Notes under the pieces: model-generated
The model's database searches: none
Told to the model about the DNA's origin: nothing
Seen by the model: the letters and a program-made list of their open reading frames with translations, nothing else
In this document: positions 1-5,728 of the stretch, one piece after another
How the letters are laid out: each line of letters begins with the position of its first letter
Position numbering within the stretch: the first letter of the stretch is position 1
Translations under genes and position numbers: made by a program
Assembly (NCBI GenBank): GCA_021813265.1
Contig: JAKALF010000017.1
Coordinates: forward strand, 1-14,419
Origin: a bacterium
GTDB taxonomy: Bacteria; Patescibacteriota; Minisyncoccia; UBA6257; GWB1-50-10
Length of the DNA stretch: 14,419 nucleotides
Direction of reading: 5' to 3'

Positions 1-174
1 GATATTTTCACGGTTTCCGCGAATCTCGCGGGGCTTCCCGCCATTTCTATTCCCGTGAAGAAATATATAAAAGGAAACGGTGAACTTCCCGTGGGATTTC
101 AGCTCATTGGAAAACATTTTCACGAACCCGATATCCTTTCCCTCGGTATGCTCTATGAAAAAGAAACCTCTTAA
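1..174 (+). CDS. gatA: Glutamyl-tRNA(Gln)/aspartyl-tRNA(Asn) amidotransferase subunit A, C-terminal end (partial)
   Basis: Frame 1 is open from the first base to TAA at 172-174 and encodes the last 57 residues of an amidase-signature protein. Visible features are the segment TVSANLAGLPAISIPV, then LPVGFQLIGKHFHEPDIL, which are the usual C-terminal landmarks of GatA. In the family this subunit releases ammonia from glutamine, which GatB uses to convert Glu-tRNA(Gln) or Asp-tRNA(Asn) into the amidated form. The catalytic Ser-Ser-Lys residues lie upstream of the window, so activity cannot be judged. The stop codon overlaps the stop of the convergent transpeptidase gene and sits in the loop of a terminator hairpin. 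A related amidase cannot be fully excluded, but the tail fits GatA well. Confidence 0.88.
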   Translation, partial: DIFTVSANLAGLPAISIPVKKYIKGNGELPVGFQLIGKHFHEPDILSLGMLYEKETS

Positions 175-193
175 CGATTCAGAGGTTCTTTTT
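165..193. terminator. Bidirectional terminator shared by gatA and the L,D-transpeptidase gene
   Basis: A 7-bp stem (AACCTCT at 165-171 with AGAGGTT at 181-187) encloses a 9-base loop. It is followed by TCTTTTT-like tracts on both strands: TTTTT at 189-193 reading rightward and TTTCTTTTT reading leftward. The loop or stem edge holds the stop codons of both convergent genes. One hairpin could thus end both transcripts. Confidence 0.72.
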
Positions 194-704
194 GAACGCA
201 AACAGTCGTATCCAGGGGAATTTCTTTAAGTAGGGCGAGTAGATTATCAAGAGAAAGAGCTATACATCCGGCGGTAGGGGAATACGATTCTCTCGCGACA
301 TGCATGAAAATGGCGCTTCCTTTCCCGGGTTCCGGAGGATTATCGTTATATCCCAGTATAACGATACAATCATATACATCGTCTTCTCTCCACAGGTTTT
401 CATGACTCGATGGAAAGGGAAGTTTTATTTTTTTGTTGTATTCGGGGGAGTTTATGTCATCGCACCATCCATCATCGGGTGTAATCTCGGAAACGGGAAA
501 TAGAGTCTTGGGTTTTTGAATTTTATCTTTTCTATATAAAATTTCACGGATAGGAAAACATCCAAGAGGGGTCGCCATGTCTCCCTCTCTCTTGTTTTCA
601 GTTACGCTGTTTTTTCCTATAGCGCATCTGAATCGTTTGTCATTCCAGACGAGTATCCCATTGGGATAGATGAGAATGTTTTTTGTAGGTTTAGGTTCGG
701 TCAT
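171..704 (-). CDS. L,D-transpeptidase family protein (YkuD fold, COG3786-like)
   Basis: This 177-residue protein has the YkuD catalytic pattern: His135 in FMHVARES and Cys147 in SPTAGCIAL, with supporting segments MATPLGCFPI (43-52) and VYDCIVILGYN (110-120). Family members form 3-3 peptide crosslinks in peptidoglycan or attach proteins to it through a Cys acyl-enzyme. The Arg that often follows the GC(I/V) of classical YkuD enzymes is replaced (GCIAL), as in the COG3786 branch. No signal peptide or membrane segment is visible at the N-terminus (MTEPKPTKNILIYP), so how it reaches the cell wall is unclear. It lies 19 nt after the small membrane protein gene on the same strand and probably shares its transcript. 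No Shine-Dalgarno site precedes the ATG. The exact substrate is unknown. Confidence 0.85.
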   Translation of the reverse strand: MTEPKPTKNILIYPNGILVWNDKRFRCAIGKNSVTENKREGDMATPLGCFPIREILYRKDKIQKPKTLFPVSEITPDDGWCDDINSPEYNKKIKLPFPSSHENLWREDDVYDCIVILGYNDNPPEPGKGSAIFMHVARESYSPTAGCIALSLDNLLALLKEIPLDTTVCVQKEPLNR

Positions 705-723
705 GGAAAAAATTTTTCGACTA

Positions 724-933
724 CTAGAAAATAATTCGTAGGTTTAAGATTCCTGGCTGGTATGTTTTTTTGTGGAAAGAAACGACAACAATACCCAATG
801 CTCCGGTACCATTCAAAATTTGATACCAGATATTTGAAGGTTCAATTATGGAAAAACTAACGAGCGCATACGCAGCCACTATGGCAACCGTCCCATACCA
901 ACCAAAAAATTCTATAAAAGTTTTCATATTCAT
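724..933 (-). CDS. Small membrane protein resembling the CBU_0592-like family
   Basis: This 69-residue protein has two hydrophobic segments: FIEFFGWYGTVAIVAAYALVSF near the N-terminus, and the stretch around NGTGALGIVVVSF. The pattern GWYG...AAYAL...WYQILNGTGALG...LN matches the small CBU_0592-like membrane family, whose function is unknown. The C-terminus ends soon after the LN of the usual final helix (GILNLRIIF), so it is slightly shorter than relatives as I remember them. The coordinates use the first ATG. A -10-like TAAAAT (934-939, minus strand) lies 6 nt before the third codon, also ATG, so the true start may be at 927. It sits 90 nt downstream of tRNA-Asp and 19 nt upstream of the transpeptidase gene on the same strand. 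Confidence 0.68.
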   Translation of the reverse strand: MNMKTFIEFFGWYGTVAIVAAYALVSFSIIEPSNIWYQILNGTGALGIVVVSFHKKTYQPGILNLRIIF

Positions 934-1022
934 ATTTTATCACTATTCGATAAAAGTAGATAGATAAAAGTTCGAATCCCTTTGGCCATCCTAAAACCCG
1001 TTTATCTAAGCCCTAAAAACAC

Positions 1023-1099
1023 TGGCGGACCGGACGGGACTCGAACCCGCGATCTTCTCCGTGACAGGGAGACGAGCACTCCAGCTGCTCCACCGGTCC
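1023..1099 (-). tRNA. tRNA-Asp (GTC)
   Basis: The 77-nt minus-strand sequence folds as a standard cloverleaf. Its acceptor is GGACCGG paired with CCGGTCC, the D arm is GAGC/GCTC, the anticodon loop CTGTCAC gives anticodon GTC, and the T loop is TTCGAGT. The discriminator is G and the 3' CCA is encoded. A good promoter lies upstream (1117-1145), predicting an 11-nt leader. Confidence 0.96.
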
Positions 1100-1116
1100 A
1101 TTTTCCAACAAAGTGA

Positions 1117-1145
1117 ATTCTAATGTATTTCAAAGGATTTTTCAA
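1117..1145 (-). promoter_or_regulatory. Promoter of tRNA-Asp
   Basis: On the minus strand TTGAAA (1140-1145) is followed after 17 bp by TAGAAT (1117-1122), a good sigma-70-type match. The predicted start is near 1110, 11 nt before the tRNA. It lies just downstream of the 1179-1640 gene. Confidence 0.65.
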
Positions 1146-1178
1146 AGCGCTGTATTTTAGAAAATAGAAATTCAGCAC

Positions 1179-1640
1179 CTAACTCAAATTTTCATGCCAA
1201 TATATGGCGACTATTTTTCTCTTGGGTTCTCCGTTTTCTTCTCCATACGTGAAGTGATGTTCTATGGGAACGCATTCCTTTGAACTCGTACTTATCGCCA
1301 TATGATCTCCTATATAGAATCCTATATGATCGTTATCTTCCCCATTTCCAAATTTTTTTTCCCAGCGGAGAATACAGCCGATTCTAGGTTCTTGAATTTC
1401 AAACCATCCGGAGCGCTCCATATCTTTTATCGTTCCCGATACGGTCGCGTGTCGTTCTTTGATAAATCCAAACATGAGAAGAATGCTTGAAGTGAATACC
1501 CCGCATGATTTTCTTCCGGCATCGAGAATGTCTTGTTTTTCTCCATCCACGACTGCCCAGAGCGTTTTAAAAACAGAAGAGTTGATACTGTTTTTGATAG
1601 TCTCAATATATGATTCTTTGATAAGTAATTGTATACGCAT
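1179..1640 (-). CDS. NlpC/P60-like cysteine protein, function unknown
   Basis: This 153-residue protein has the arrangement of a papain-like NlpC/P60 fold: Cys46 in AGRKSCGVFTSS at the start of a helix, then His105 in NDHIGFYIGDHMAISTSS, and a final strand IVAIYWHE. In that superfamily the Cys and His form the catalytic pair of peptidoglycan peptidases or amidases. The substrate here cannot be read from sequence, and no signal peptide is visible, so an intracellular role is possible. The ATG lies only 6 nt after the CCA end of tRNA-Met on the same strand, and no ribosome binding site is present. The mRNA may therefore be released by tRNA 3' processing with an almost absent leader. The fold assignment comes from motif spacing and is moderately sure. 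Confidence 0.66.
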   Translation of the reverse strand: MRIQLLIKESYIETIKNSINSSVFKTLWAVVDGEKQDILDAGRKSCGVFTSSILLMFGFIKERHATVSGTIKDMERSGWFEIQEPRIGCILRWEKKFGNGEDNDHIGFYIGDHMAISTSSKECVPIEHHFTYGEENGEPKRKIVAIYWHENLS

Positions 1641-1646
1641 TTATCT

Positions 1647-1723
1647 TGGTGCCGGCAGCAGGAGTTGAACCTGCGACCTAGGGCTTATGAGTCCCTCGCT
1701 CTAACCAACTGAGCTATGCCGGC
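1647..1723 (-). tRNA. tRNA with CAT anticodon (elongator Met, or Ile2)
   Basis: This is a 77-nt cloverleaf on the minus strand, with acceptor GCCGGCA/TGCCGGC, discriminator A, and CCA encoded. The anticodon loop is CTCATAA (anticodon CAT). The first and last acceptor bases pair normally, so it is not the initiator. The anticodon stem has one A-G mismatch next to the loop (31-39). Whether it is elongator Met or a lysidine-modified Ile tRNA cannot be settled by eye. A weak -10 (TACAAT, 1737-1742) lies upstream, and co-transcription from the initiator tRNA is also possible. Confidence 0.93.
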
Positions 1724-1790
1724 AAGAATATATTTGATTGTAAATGCTAATTCAAAAAAAAGAAACACCTATACAGGAGCCCTTTTTTTG

Positions 1791-1862
1791 TTGCGGGGGT
1801 GGGAATTGAACCCACTACCTCAAGGTTATGAGCCTTGCGAGCAACCGTTACTCTTCCCCGCG
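1791..1862 (-). tRNA. Initiator tRNA-fMet (CAT), variant, without encoded CCA
   Basis: Initiator features are present: C1 faces A72 (unpaired end of acceptor CGCGGGG/CCCCGCA), A11 pairs with T24, and the anticodon loop is CTCATAA. It departs from the usual initiator in several ways. The anticodon stem is CAAGG/CCTTG, so the first of the three conserved G-C pairs (29-41) is A-T. Position 8 is A instead of T, and the D loop is short (AACGGTT). A73 is followed by CAA, so CCA must be added after transcription, by an enzyme such as the one encoded at 12429. The predicted promoter places the transcription start on base 1 of the tRNA. Confidence 0.9.
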
Positions 1863-1868
1863 AAAGTA

Positions 1869-1897
1869 ACAGTAGCAAAGAACGCATAGCGTTTCAA
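1869..1897 (-). promoter_or_regulatory. Promoter of the initiator tRNA
   Basis: On the minus strand TTGAAA (1892-1897), a 17-bp spacer ending in TGC, and TACTGT (1869-1874) form an extended -10 promoter. The standard six bases from the -10 end put +1 at 1862, the first base of the mature tRNA, implying little or no 5' leader. Confidence 0.58.
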
Positions 1898-1960
1898 GCG
1901 CTTCTTTTTATTTGATTATTTTTAGTTAACCAACATACCATTAAGTCAGTACAAAAATAT

Positions 1961-1989
1961 TTGACTTTTTTGGTATATTGTGCTAGGGT
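1961..1989 (+). promoter_or_regulatory. Promoter of the 45-residue membrane peptide
   Basis: TTGACT (1961-1966), a 17-bp spacer ending in TGC, and TAGGGT (1984-1989) form an extended -10 promoter. The predicted start is near 1996, leaving a leader of about 25 nt that contains AGGAG. Confidence 0.6.
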
Positions 1990-2020
1990 TAAAATAGTAA
2001 AATTAAAAAAAGGAGAAGTT

Positions 2021-2158
2021 ATGTTTTTTATGAATTATTTTGCTTTCAAAAATATTTCTTCGAAATTGGATAGTGAAAGCAAAAAGAGGATTAATAAAAA
2101 ACTTTTGATAGCTATAGCGATTGGCATTCTTATCGCCACGGCATCAATGTTTTTTTGA
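2021..2158 (+). CDS. Small single-pass membrane peptide, Phe-rich N-terminus, unknown
   Basis: This peptide has 45 residues. The ATG at 2021 is chosen because AGGAG (2011-2015) precedes it at 5 nt; an upstream in-frame extension from 1961 would run through the promoter. The N-terminus MFFMNYFAFKN has four Phe and one Tyr in the first nine residues. A charged stretch (KLDSESKKRINKK) follows, then a single hydrophobic helix (LLIAIAIGILIATASMFF) ending at the C-terminus. It has its own promoter and is followed by a terminator hairpin, so it is an independent unit. It lies directly upstream of pheS. The Phe codons invite comparison with the pheM attenuation leader, but I see no alternative hairpin that would disarm the terminator. 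The gene is not recognised. Confidence 0.6.
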   Translation: MFFMNYFAFKNISSKLDSESKKRINKKLLIAIAIGILIATASMFF

Positions 2159-2170
2159 AACTAAATTATT

Positions 2171-2194
2171 ACCCCCACATGGGGGTTTTATTTT
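2171..2194 (+). terminator. Intrinsic terminator between the small membrane peptide and pheS
   Basis: The stem is CCCCC (2172-2176) with GGGGG (2181-2185), the loop is ACAT, and TTTTATTTT follows. It begins 13 nt after the stop of the 2021-2158 gene. Confidence 0.78.
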
Positions 2195-2233
2195 GAAAAT
2201 TTGTCCTCACTTTATTATTTCCCCTAACCCTGA

Positions 2234-2239
2234 TATTAT
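2234..2239 (+). promoter_or_regulatory. -10 element of pheS
   Basis: TATTAT is preceded by TGA (an extended -10 arrangement) and ends 11 nt before the pheS ATG. The predicted start near 2246 leaves a leader of 4-5 nt. The -35 region (TTTATT, 17 bp upstream) is weak, and no Shine-Dalgarno site is present. Confidence 0.5.
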
Positions 2240-2250
2240 GTTCACGATAT

Positions 2251-3390
2251 ATGAAAGAAATTCTCATTACATCCCCTGAAGAAAAAAAAATAAAAGAAGG
2301 GTTGAAAAAGAGAACGGATTCGGAAGGATTACGCCTTCAGCGATTCTTGGACATGCCCGATCTCTCAAGAACTGAAGGAAGTCCCATAAAGGAACTCGCG
2401 AAAAGGATTATCGAACTTTCTGATTTCAAAGAATTTGACGTGGTGAATGTTCCCGAGATTGTTCCCGCGAGAGAAAGCTTTGATCTTTTTAACTTTCCCC
2501 TTGATCATCCCGCGCGAAGCAAGTCGGATACGTATTACGCGACTGAAACCGATATTCTGCGCACCCATACCACTATTATGTGGTACTACTACCTTAACCT
2601 TCCAGAGGTAAGGGAAAAAATACGAAAGGGATCGCCTGTAGGAGTACTTTCATATGGAAAAGTGTATCGCAGAGATGAAATCGATCGCAGTCATATGAAT
2701 GTTTTCCATCAGATGGATGGACTCTATATTTGTAAACAAGAGGAAAAAAAGATTGGTTTAGACGAACTGAAAGAAGTTTTGATAAGCATCGCGAAGGCTA
2801 TTTATGGGAATGATATTAGATATCGTTTCAATCAAGATACCTTTCCATACACGGATCCGAGTATAGAGATGGAGGTTGAGCTTGATGGCCGCTGGGTGGA
2901 GGTTTTGGGAAGTGGTGTCGTTCAATCGAAAGTTTTGGATAACTTAGATATCGATTCATCTATATGGAACGGATGGGCGTTCGGTTTCGGACTTGAGCGG
3001 CTCGCTATCTTGAGCATGAATCTTCCGGATATTCGTCTCTTATGGTCAAACGACGAACGGGTAAAACGGCAGCTCAAACTTGGAAGTCGTTATAAAGAGG
3101 TAAGTAAATACCCTCCGATAACACGGGATATTTCTTTTGTTGTTGATAAAGACTTCGTTCCCAACGATTATTTTGATCTCATTCGGGATATCGGAGGAGA
3201 TCTCGCGGAGGAAGTCGCGTTGCTTGATAACTATGAGAATGAAGAAAAATTTGGAAAGGGGAAAATAAGCTATACATATCGCACGGTGTATAGAAGCAAT
3301 GAACGCACTCTCACCATAGAAGAAGTAAATCCCATACAAGACAAGATTACGGAGGAAACTAAGAAACGTTTTGGAGCGGAAGTGAGATAG
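2251..3390 (+). CDS. pheS: Phenylalanine--tRNA ligase, single-chain mitochondrial-type (PheS core fused to FDX-ACB)
   Basis: This 379-residue enzyme charges tRNA-Phe. The class II core shows DHPAR (85-89), motif 2 with GKVYRRDEIDRSHMNVFHQ (136-154), and motif 3 in GWAFGFGLERLAIL (241-254), followed by PDIRLLW. Residues about 285-379 form a ferredoxin-fold anticodon-binding domain: SKYPPITRDISFVV, IRDIGGDLAEEVALLDNY, and YRSNERTLTIEEVN. In typical bacteria this last domain ends the separate PheT chain, and PheS instead carries a long N-terminal coiled coil. Here the N-terminal extension is short and no pheT follows. The layout matches the monomeric mitochondrial enzyme (FARS2 type). PheT could be encoded elsewhere, but the fused domain argues for a self-sufficient enzyme. 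The gene is convergent with recG, with one base between the stops. Confidence 0.93.
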   Translation: MKEILITSPEEKKIKEGLKKRTDSEGLRLQRFLDMPDLSRTEGSPIKELAKRIIELSDFKEFDVVNVPEIVPARESFDLFNFPLDHPARSKSDTYYATETDILRTHTTIMWYYYLNLPEVREKIRKGSPVGVLSYGKVYRRDEIDRSHMNVFHQMDGLYICKQEEKKIGLDELKEVLISIAKAIYGNDIRYRFNQDTFPYTDPSIEMEVELDGRWVEVLGSGVVQSKVLDNLDIDSSIWNGWAFGFGLERLAILSMNLPDIRLLWSNDERVKRQLKLGSRYKEVSKYPPITRDISFVVDKDFVPNDYFDLIRDIGGDLAEEVALLDNYENEEKFGKGKISYTYRTVYRSNERTLTIEEVNPIQDKITEETKKRFGAEVR

Positions 3391-3391
3391 G

Positions 3392-5515
3392 TTATTCCAA
3401 ATGTATTCGTTTCTCGAAAAGATTCAGTTCTTTTTTAAGATGTATATGGTTGGTTAAATCAGGATCACGGTTGAAAAGATCTCTCGCGCTTTTTCTTGCT
3501 TCTAGAAGAAGATTGGGATTTTTGAGCGCTTGCATGGCATAATCGGGCGTGCCTGTTTGTACGTCTCCCAAGAATTCTCCGGGTCCTCGAAGGTGAAGAT
3601 CTTGTTCAGCAAGCTCAAGTCCGTTTTTTGCCTGCGCGATCGCGTTGAGGCGTTTCTTTGTTTCGAGTGAAGATGAATCGGTAAAGAGAAAGCAATACGA
3701 TTGATGTTCCCCGCGTCCCACGCGTCCTCTGAATTGATAGAGTTGAGCGAGACCAAAACGTTCGGAGCCTTCAATCATCATGATGGACGCGTTCGGAACA
3801 TCGACGCCGACCTCGATAACCGACGTGGAGACCAGAATATCAATATCGCCGTCGGCGAATCGTTTCATAATATGAGTTTTTGAATTCTCTCCTTTTGTCG
3901 GTATTTTTCCATGGAGCATGGAGATCTCAAGATCGGGAAAAATAATTTTGCTGAGTTTCTCATATTCTTCTTTTACCGATCGTATTTCAAGTTTCAACGT
4001 GTCTGAATATCCTTGATCTTCTATGCGAGGCTCAATTCTGGGACATACGACAAAGGCCTGTCTTCCCTCGCGTATGTGTTTTCGTATGAATTGATAAGCG
4101 TCTTTTCTTTTGTCGGGAGGAATAATTTTTGTGATAACGGTTTTCCTGTTTTTAGGAAGTTCATCAATAATAGAAATATCTAAATCGCCAAAAAACGCGA
4201 GAGAAAGAGTACGGGGGATAGGGGTTGCCGACATACTTAAGAGATGAGACGCACGGTTTTCATGGGTTTTCTTCAAAAGTTCCGCTCGTTGTTTGACTCC
4301 AAAACGATGTTGCTCATCAATAATGACAAGGCCGAGATTTTTGAAGGAAACCGATTGTTGTATAAGGGTATGGGTTCCTATAACCATAGAGACCTTTCCT
4401 TGTTCGATCTCCCGAAGGAGCGCGCTCTTTTTTATCCCCGTTTCAAGATGTTTTCCGTATGAAAGAGCGCATTCGGATGAGGTTAGAAGAGCCATGCCGT
4501 TCTCGAAGGATGGAAAAAGTTTTTGAAGCGTCATGTAATGTTGTTTCGCGAGTATTTCCGTGGGTGCCATAAAAGCGGTTTGTAAGTTATAGTTTGAAAC
4601 GGGGAGCGCGGCAAGGGCGACGACTACGGTTTTTCCGGATCCGACGTCTCCTTGAAGAAGACGGTTCATAGGATACGCCCGTTCCATGTCTTTTAAGATT
4701 TCAAAGAGCGCCTTTTTTTGAGAAAGAGTGAGTTCGAAAGGAAGATCTGTTAGTGTTTTCTTTATTAAATCAGGGTTGAATGGAATAGAAAAAGCGGTTT
4801 TCTTTTTAAGGTTTTCTTTTTCTTGAATATAGTTGAGTTGAAGAAGGAAAAGATCTTCGAATATAAATCGTCGTTTTGCTCGTTCCGCTTCTTCTAAGAT
4901 TTCTGGAAAATGAACGTTCCTTATAGCCTCCTGGACGCGGGGAAGACGATGGTTTTTGAGGATACTTTCAGGAATCGTTTCCTCAAGAGAAAACGATTTT
5001 TTGAGAAGAAGGGAGATGAGATAACGGATGCCTTTTGAGGTAAGTCCTTTTGTTTCTGGATATATGGGAACAATACGTCCCGTATGTTTGGTTTCTTTCT
5101 CTTCATAGACGATTTCATAGGTTGGATTCGAAAGATACAGTTCTCCGGTTTTTGAAACGATAGGTTTCCCGGAAAAATTAGCCTCTTGTCCCGAGGGGAG
5201 AACATTCTGGATATAAGATTGATTAAACCATGTCGCGCGTATCGTTCCGGAATCATCTTGTATATATGCTTCCACAAGATGCATTTTCCTGTGCCAAGTT
5301 CTTCGGGAGTTAATCTTTATGACCGTTCCATGAATAGTCGCTTCTTGTTTTTCTTCTAGATTACTGACAGGGACGATACGCGAGAAATCAATATACCTTG
5401 TGGGGATGTAAAAAAGCAGGTCACGGACGGTAATAATTCCAAGCTTCTTGAGTTTGGGAACGAAACGCGGTGGAATACCGCGTATTTCAGAAAGGGGAGT
5501 ATGTATATGCTCCAT
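3392..5515 (-). CDS. recG: ATP-dependent DNA helicase RecG
   Basis: This 707-residue protein is close to the usual RecG length. RecG remodels stalled replication forks and Holliday junctions by driving branch migration. An N-terminal wedge/OB region (about 55-140) precedes helicase motifs: Walker A GDVGSGKT (289-296), APTE (317-320), DEQH (400-403), MSATPIPRT (428-436), STSVIEVGVDVPNA (563-576), and QFRGRVGRG (594-602). The tail ERFGLAQLYQ and LRGPGEFLG is characteristic of RecG. All catalytic motifs look intact. Upstream, TGC-TACCAT forms an extended -10 whose end lies 7 nt before the ATG, so the mRNA is probably leaderless; no Shine-Dalgarno site is visible. The 3' end meets pheS with no hairpin in between. 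Confidence 0.97.
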   Translation of the reverse strand: MEHIHTPLSEIRGIPPRFVPKLKKLGIITVRDLLFYIPTRYIDFSRIVPVSNLEEKQEATIHGTVIKINSRRTWHRKMHLVEAYIQDDSGTIRATWFNQSYIQNVLPSGQEANFSGKPIVSKTGELYLSNPTYEIVYEEKETKHTGRIVPIYPETKGLTSKGIRYLISLLLKKSFSLEETIPESILKNHRLPRVQEAIRNVHFPEILEEAERAKRRFIFEDLFLLQLNYIQEKENLKKKTAFSIPFNPDLIKKTLTDLPFELTLSQKKALFEILKDMERAYPMNRLLQGDVGSGKTVVVALAALPVSNYNLQTAFMAPTEILAKQHYMTLQKLFPSFENGMALLTSSECALSYGKHLETGIKKSALLREIEQGKVSMVIGTHTLIQQSVSFKNLGLVIIDEQHRFGVKQRAELLKKTHENRASHLLSMSATPIPRTLSLAFFGDLDISIIDELPKNRKTVITKIIPPDKRKDAYQFIRKHIREGRQAFVVCPRIEPRIEDQGYSDTLKLEIRSVKEEYEKLSKIIFPDLEISMLHGKIPTKGENSKTHIMKRFADGDIDILVSTSVIEVGVDVPNASIMMIEGSERFGLAQLYQFRGRVGRGEHQSYCFLFTDSSSLETKKRLNAIAQAKNGLELAEQDLHLRGPGEFLGDVQTGTPDYAMQALKNPNLLLEARKSARDLFNRDPDLTNHIHLKKELNLFEKRIHLE

Positions 5516-5522
5516 TACCTTT

Positions 5523-5528
5523 ATGGTA
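5523..5528 (-). promoter_or_regulatory. Extended -10 element of recG
   Basis: On the minus strand TGC precedes TACCAT, and the predicted +1 (5516) is the base before the recG ATG. The -35 position (TATCAA) is poor, as is common with an extended -10. Confidence 0.5.
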
Positions 5529-5561
5529 GCAAGTTTGTAAAAAAGTTGATAATAATTGAGA

Positions 5562-5590
5562 TTGCAAAATCATGAGAGAATAATTACTAT
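5562..5590 (+). promoter_or_regulatory. Promoter of tRNA-Lys
   Basis: TTGCAA (5562-5567), a 17-bp spacer, and TACTAT (5585-5590) predict a start near 5597, five bases before the tRNA. It is divergent from the recG promoter. Confidence 0.6.
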
Positions 5591-5601
5591 AGTTGTATTA
5601 C

Positions 5602-5674
5602 GCCCCTATAGCTCAATCGGTAGAGCTGCTCCCTCTTAAGGAGAAGGTTCCAGGTTCGAGTCCTGGTGGGGGCA
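5602..5674 (+). tRNA. tRNA-Lys (CTT)
   Basis: This is a 73-nt cloverleaf with acceptor GCCCCTA/TGGGGGC, D arm GCTC/GAGC, anticodon loop CTCTTAA (anticodon CTT), and T loop TTCGAGT. The outermost anticodon-stem pair (27-43) is a G-A mismatch. A73 is followed by CTT, so CCA is not encoded. Confidence 0.95.
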
Positions 5675-5728
5675 CTTAGGAAAGTCAAAACTCTTCGTAC
5701 CTTCCTTGATAATTTGATAAAAATAGAT

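Noticed and set aside
1764..1790. Hairpin terminator after the initiator tRNA
   Set aside because: Only a 3-bp stem (CCT/AGG) precedes the T run, too weak to call; the tRNA may be co-transcribed with tRNA-Met.
1961..2020. Upstream extension of the small membrane peptide
   Set aside because: It would be translated from the -35 hexamer onward, upstream of the predicted transcription start; AGGAG points to 2021.
3370..3420. Possible terminator between convergent pheS and recG
   Set aside because: Only a 4-bp stem with a large loop and no T tract can be drawn.
4921..5277. 118-residue open frame inside recG, and similar frames inside pheS, cca, the regulator and the kinase
   Set aside because: These overlap long genes with intact catalytic motifs, have no promoter or ribosome site, and look like frame shadows.
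5666..5728. GTG start extending the DedA fusion upstream
   Set aside because: It lies inside the T arm and acceptor stem of tRNA-Lys, and the added residues do not resemble a DedA N-terminus.
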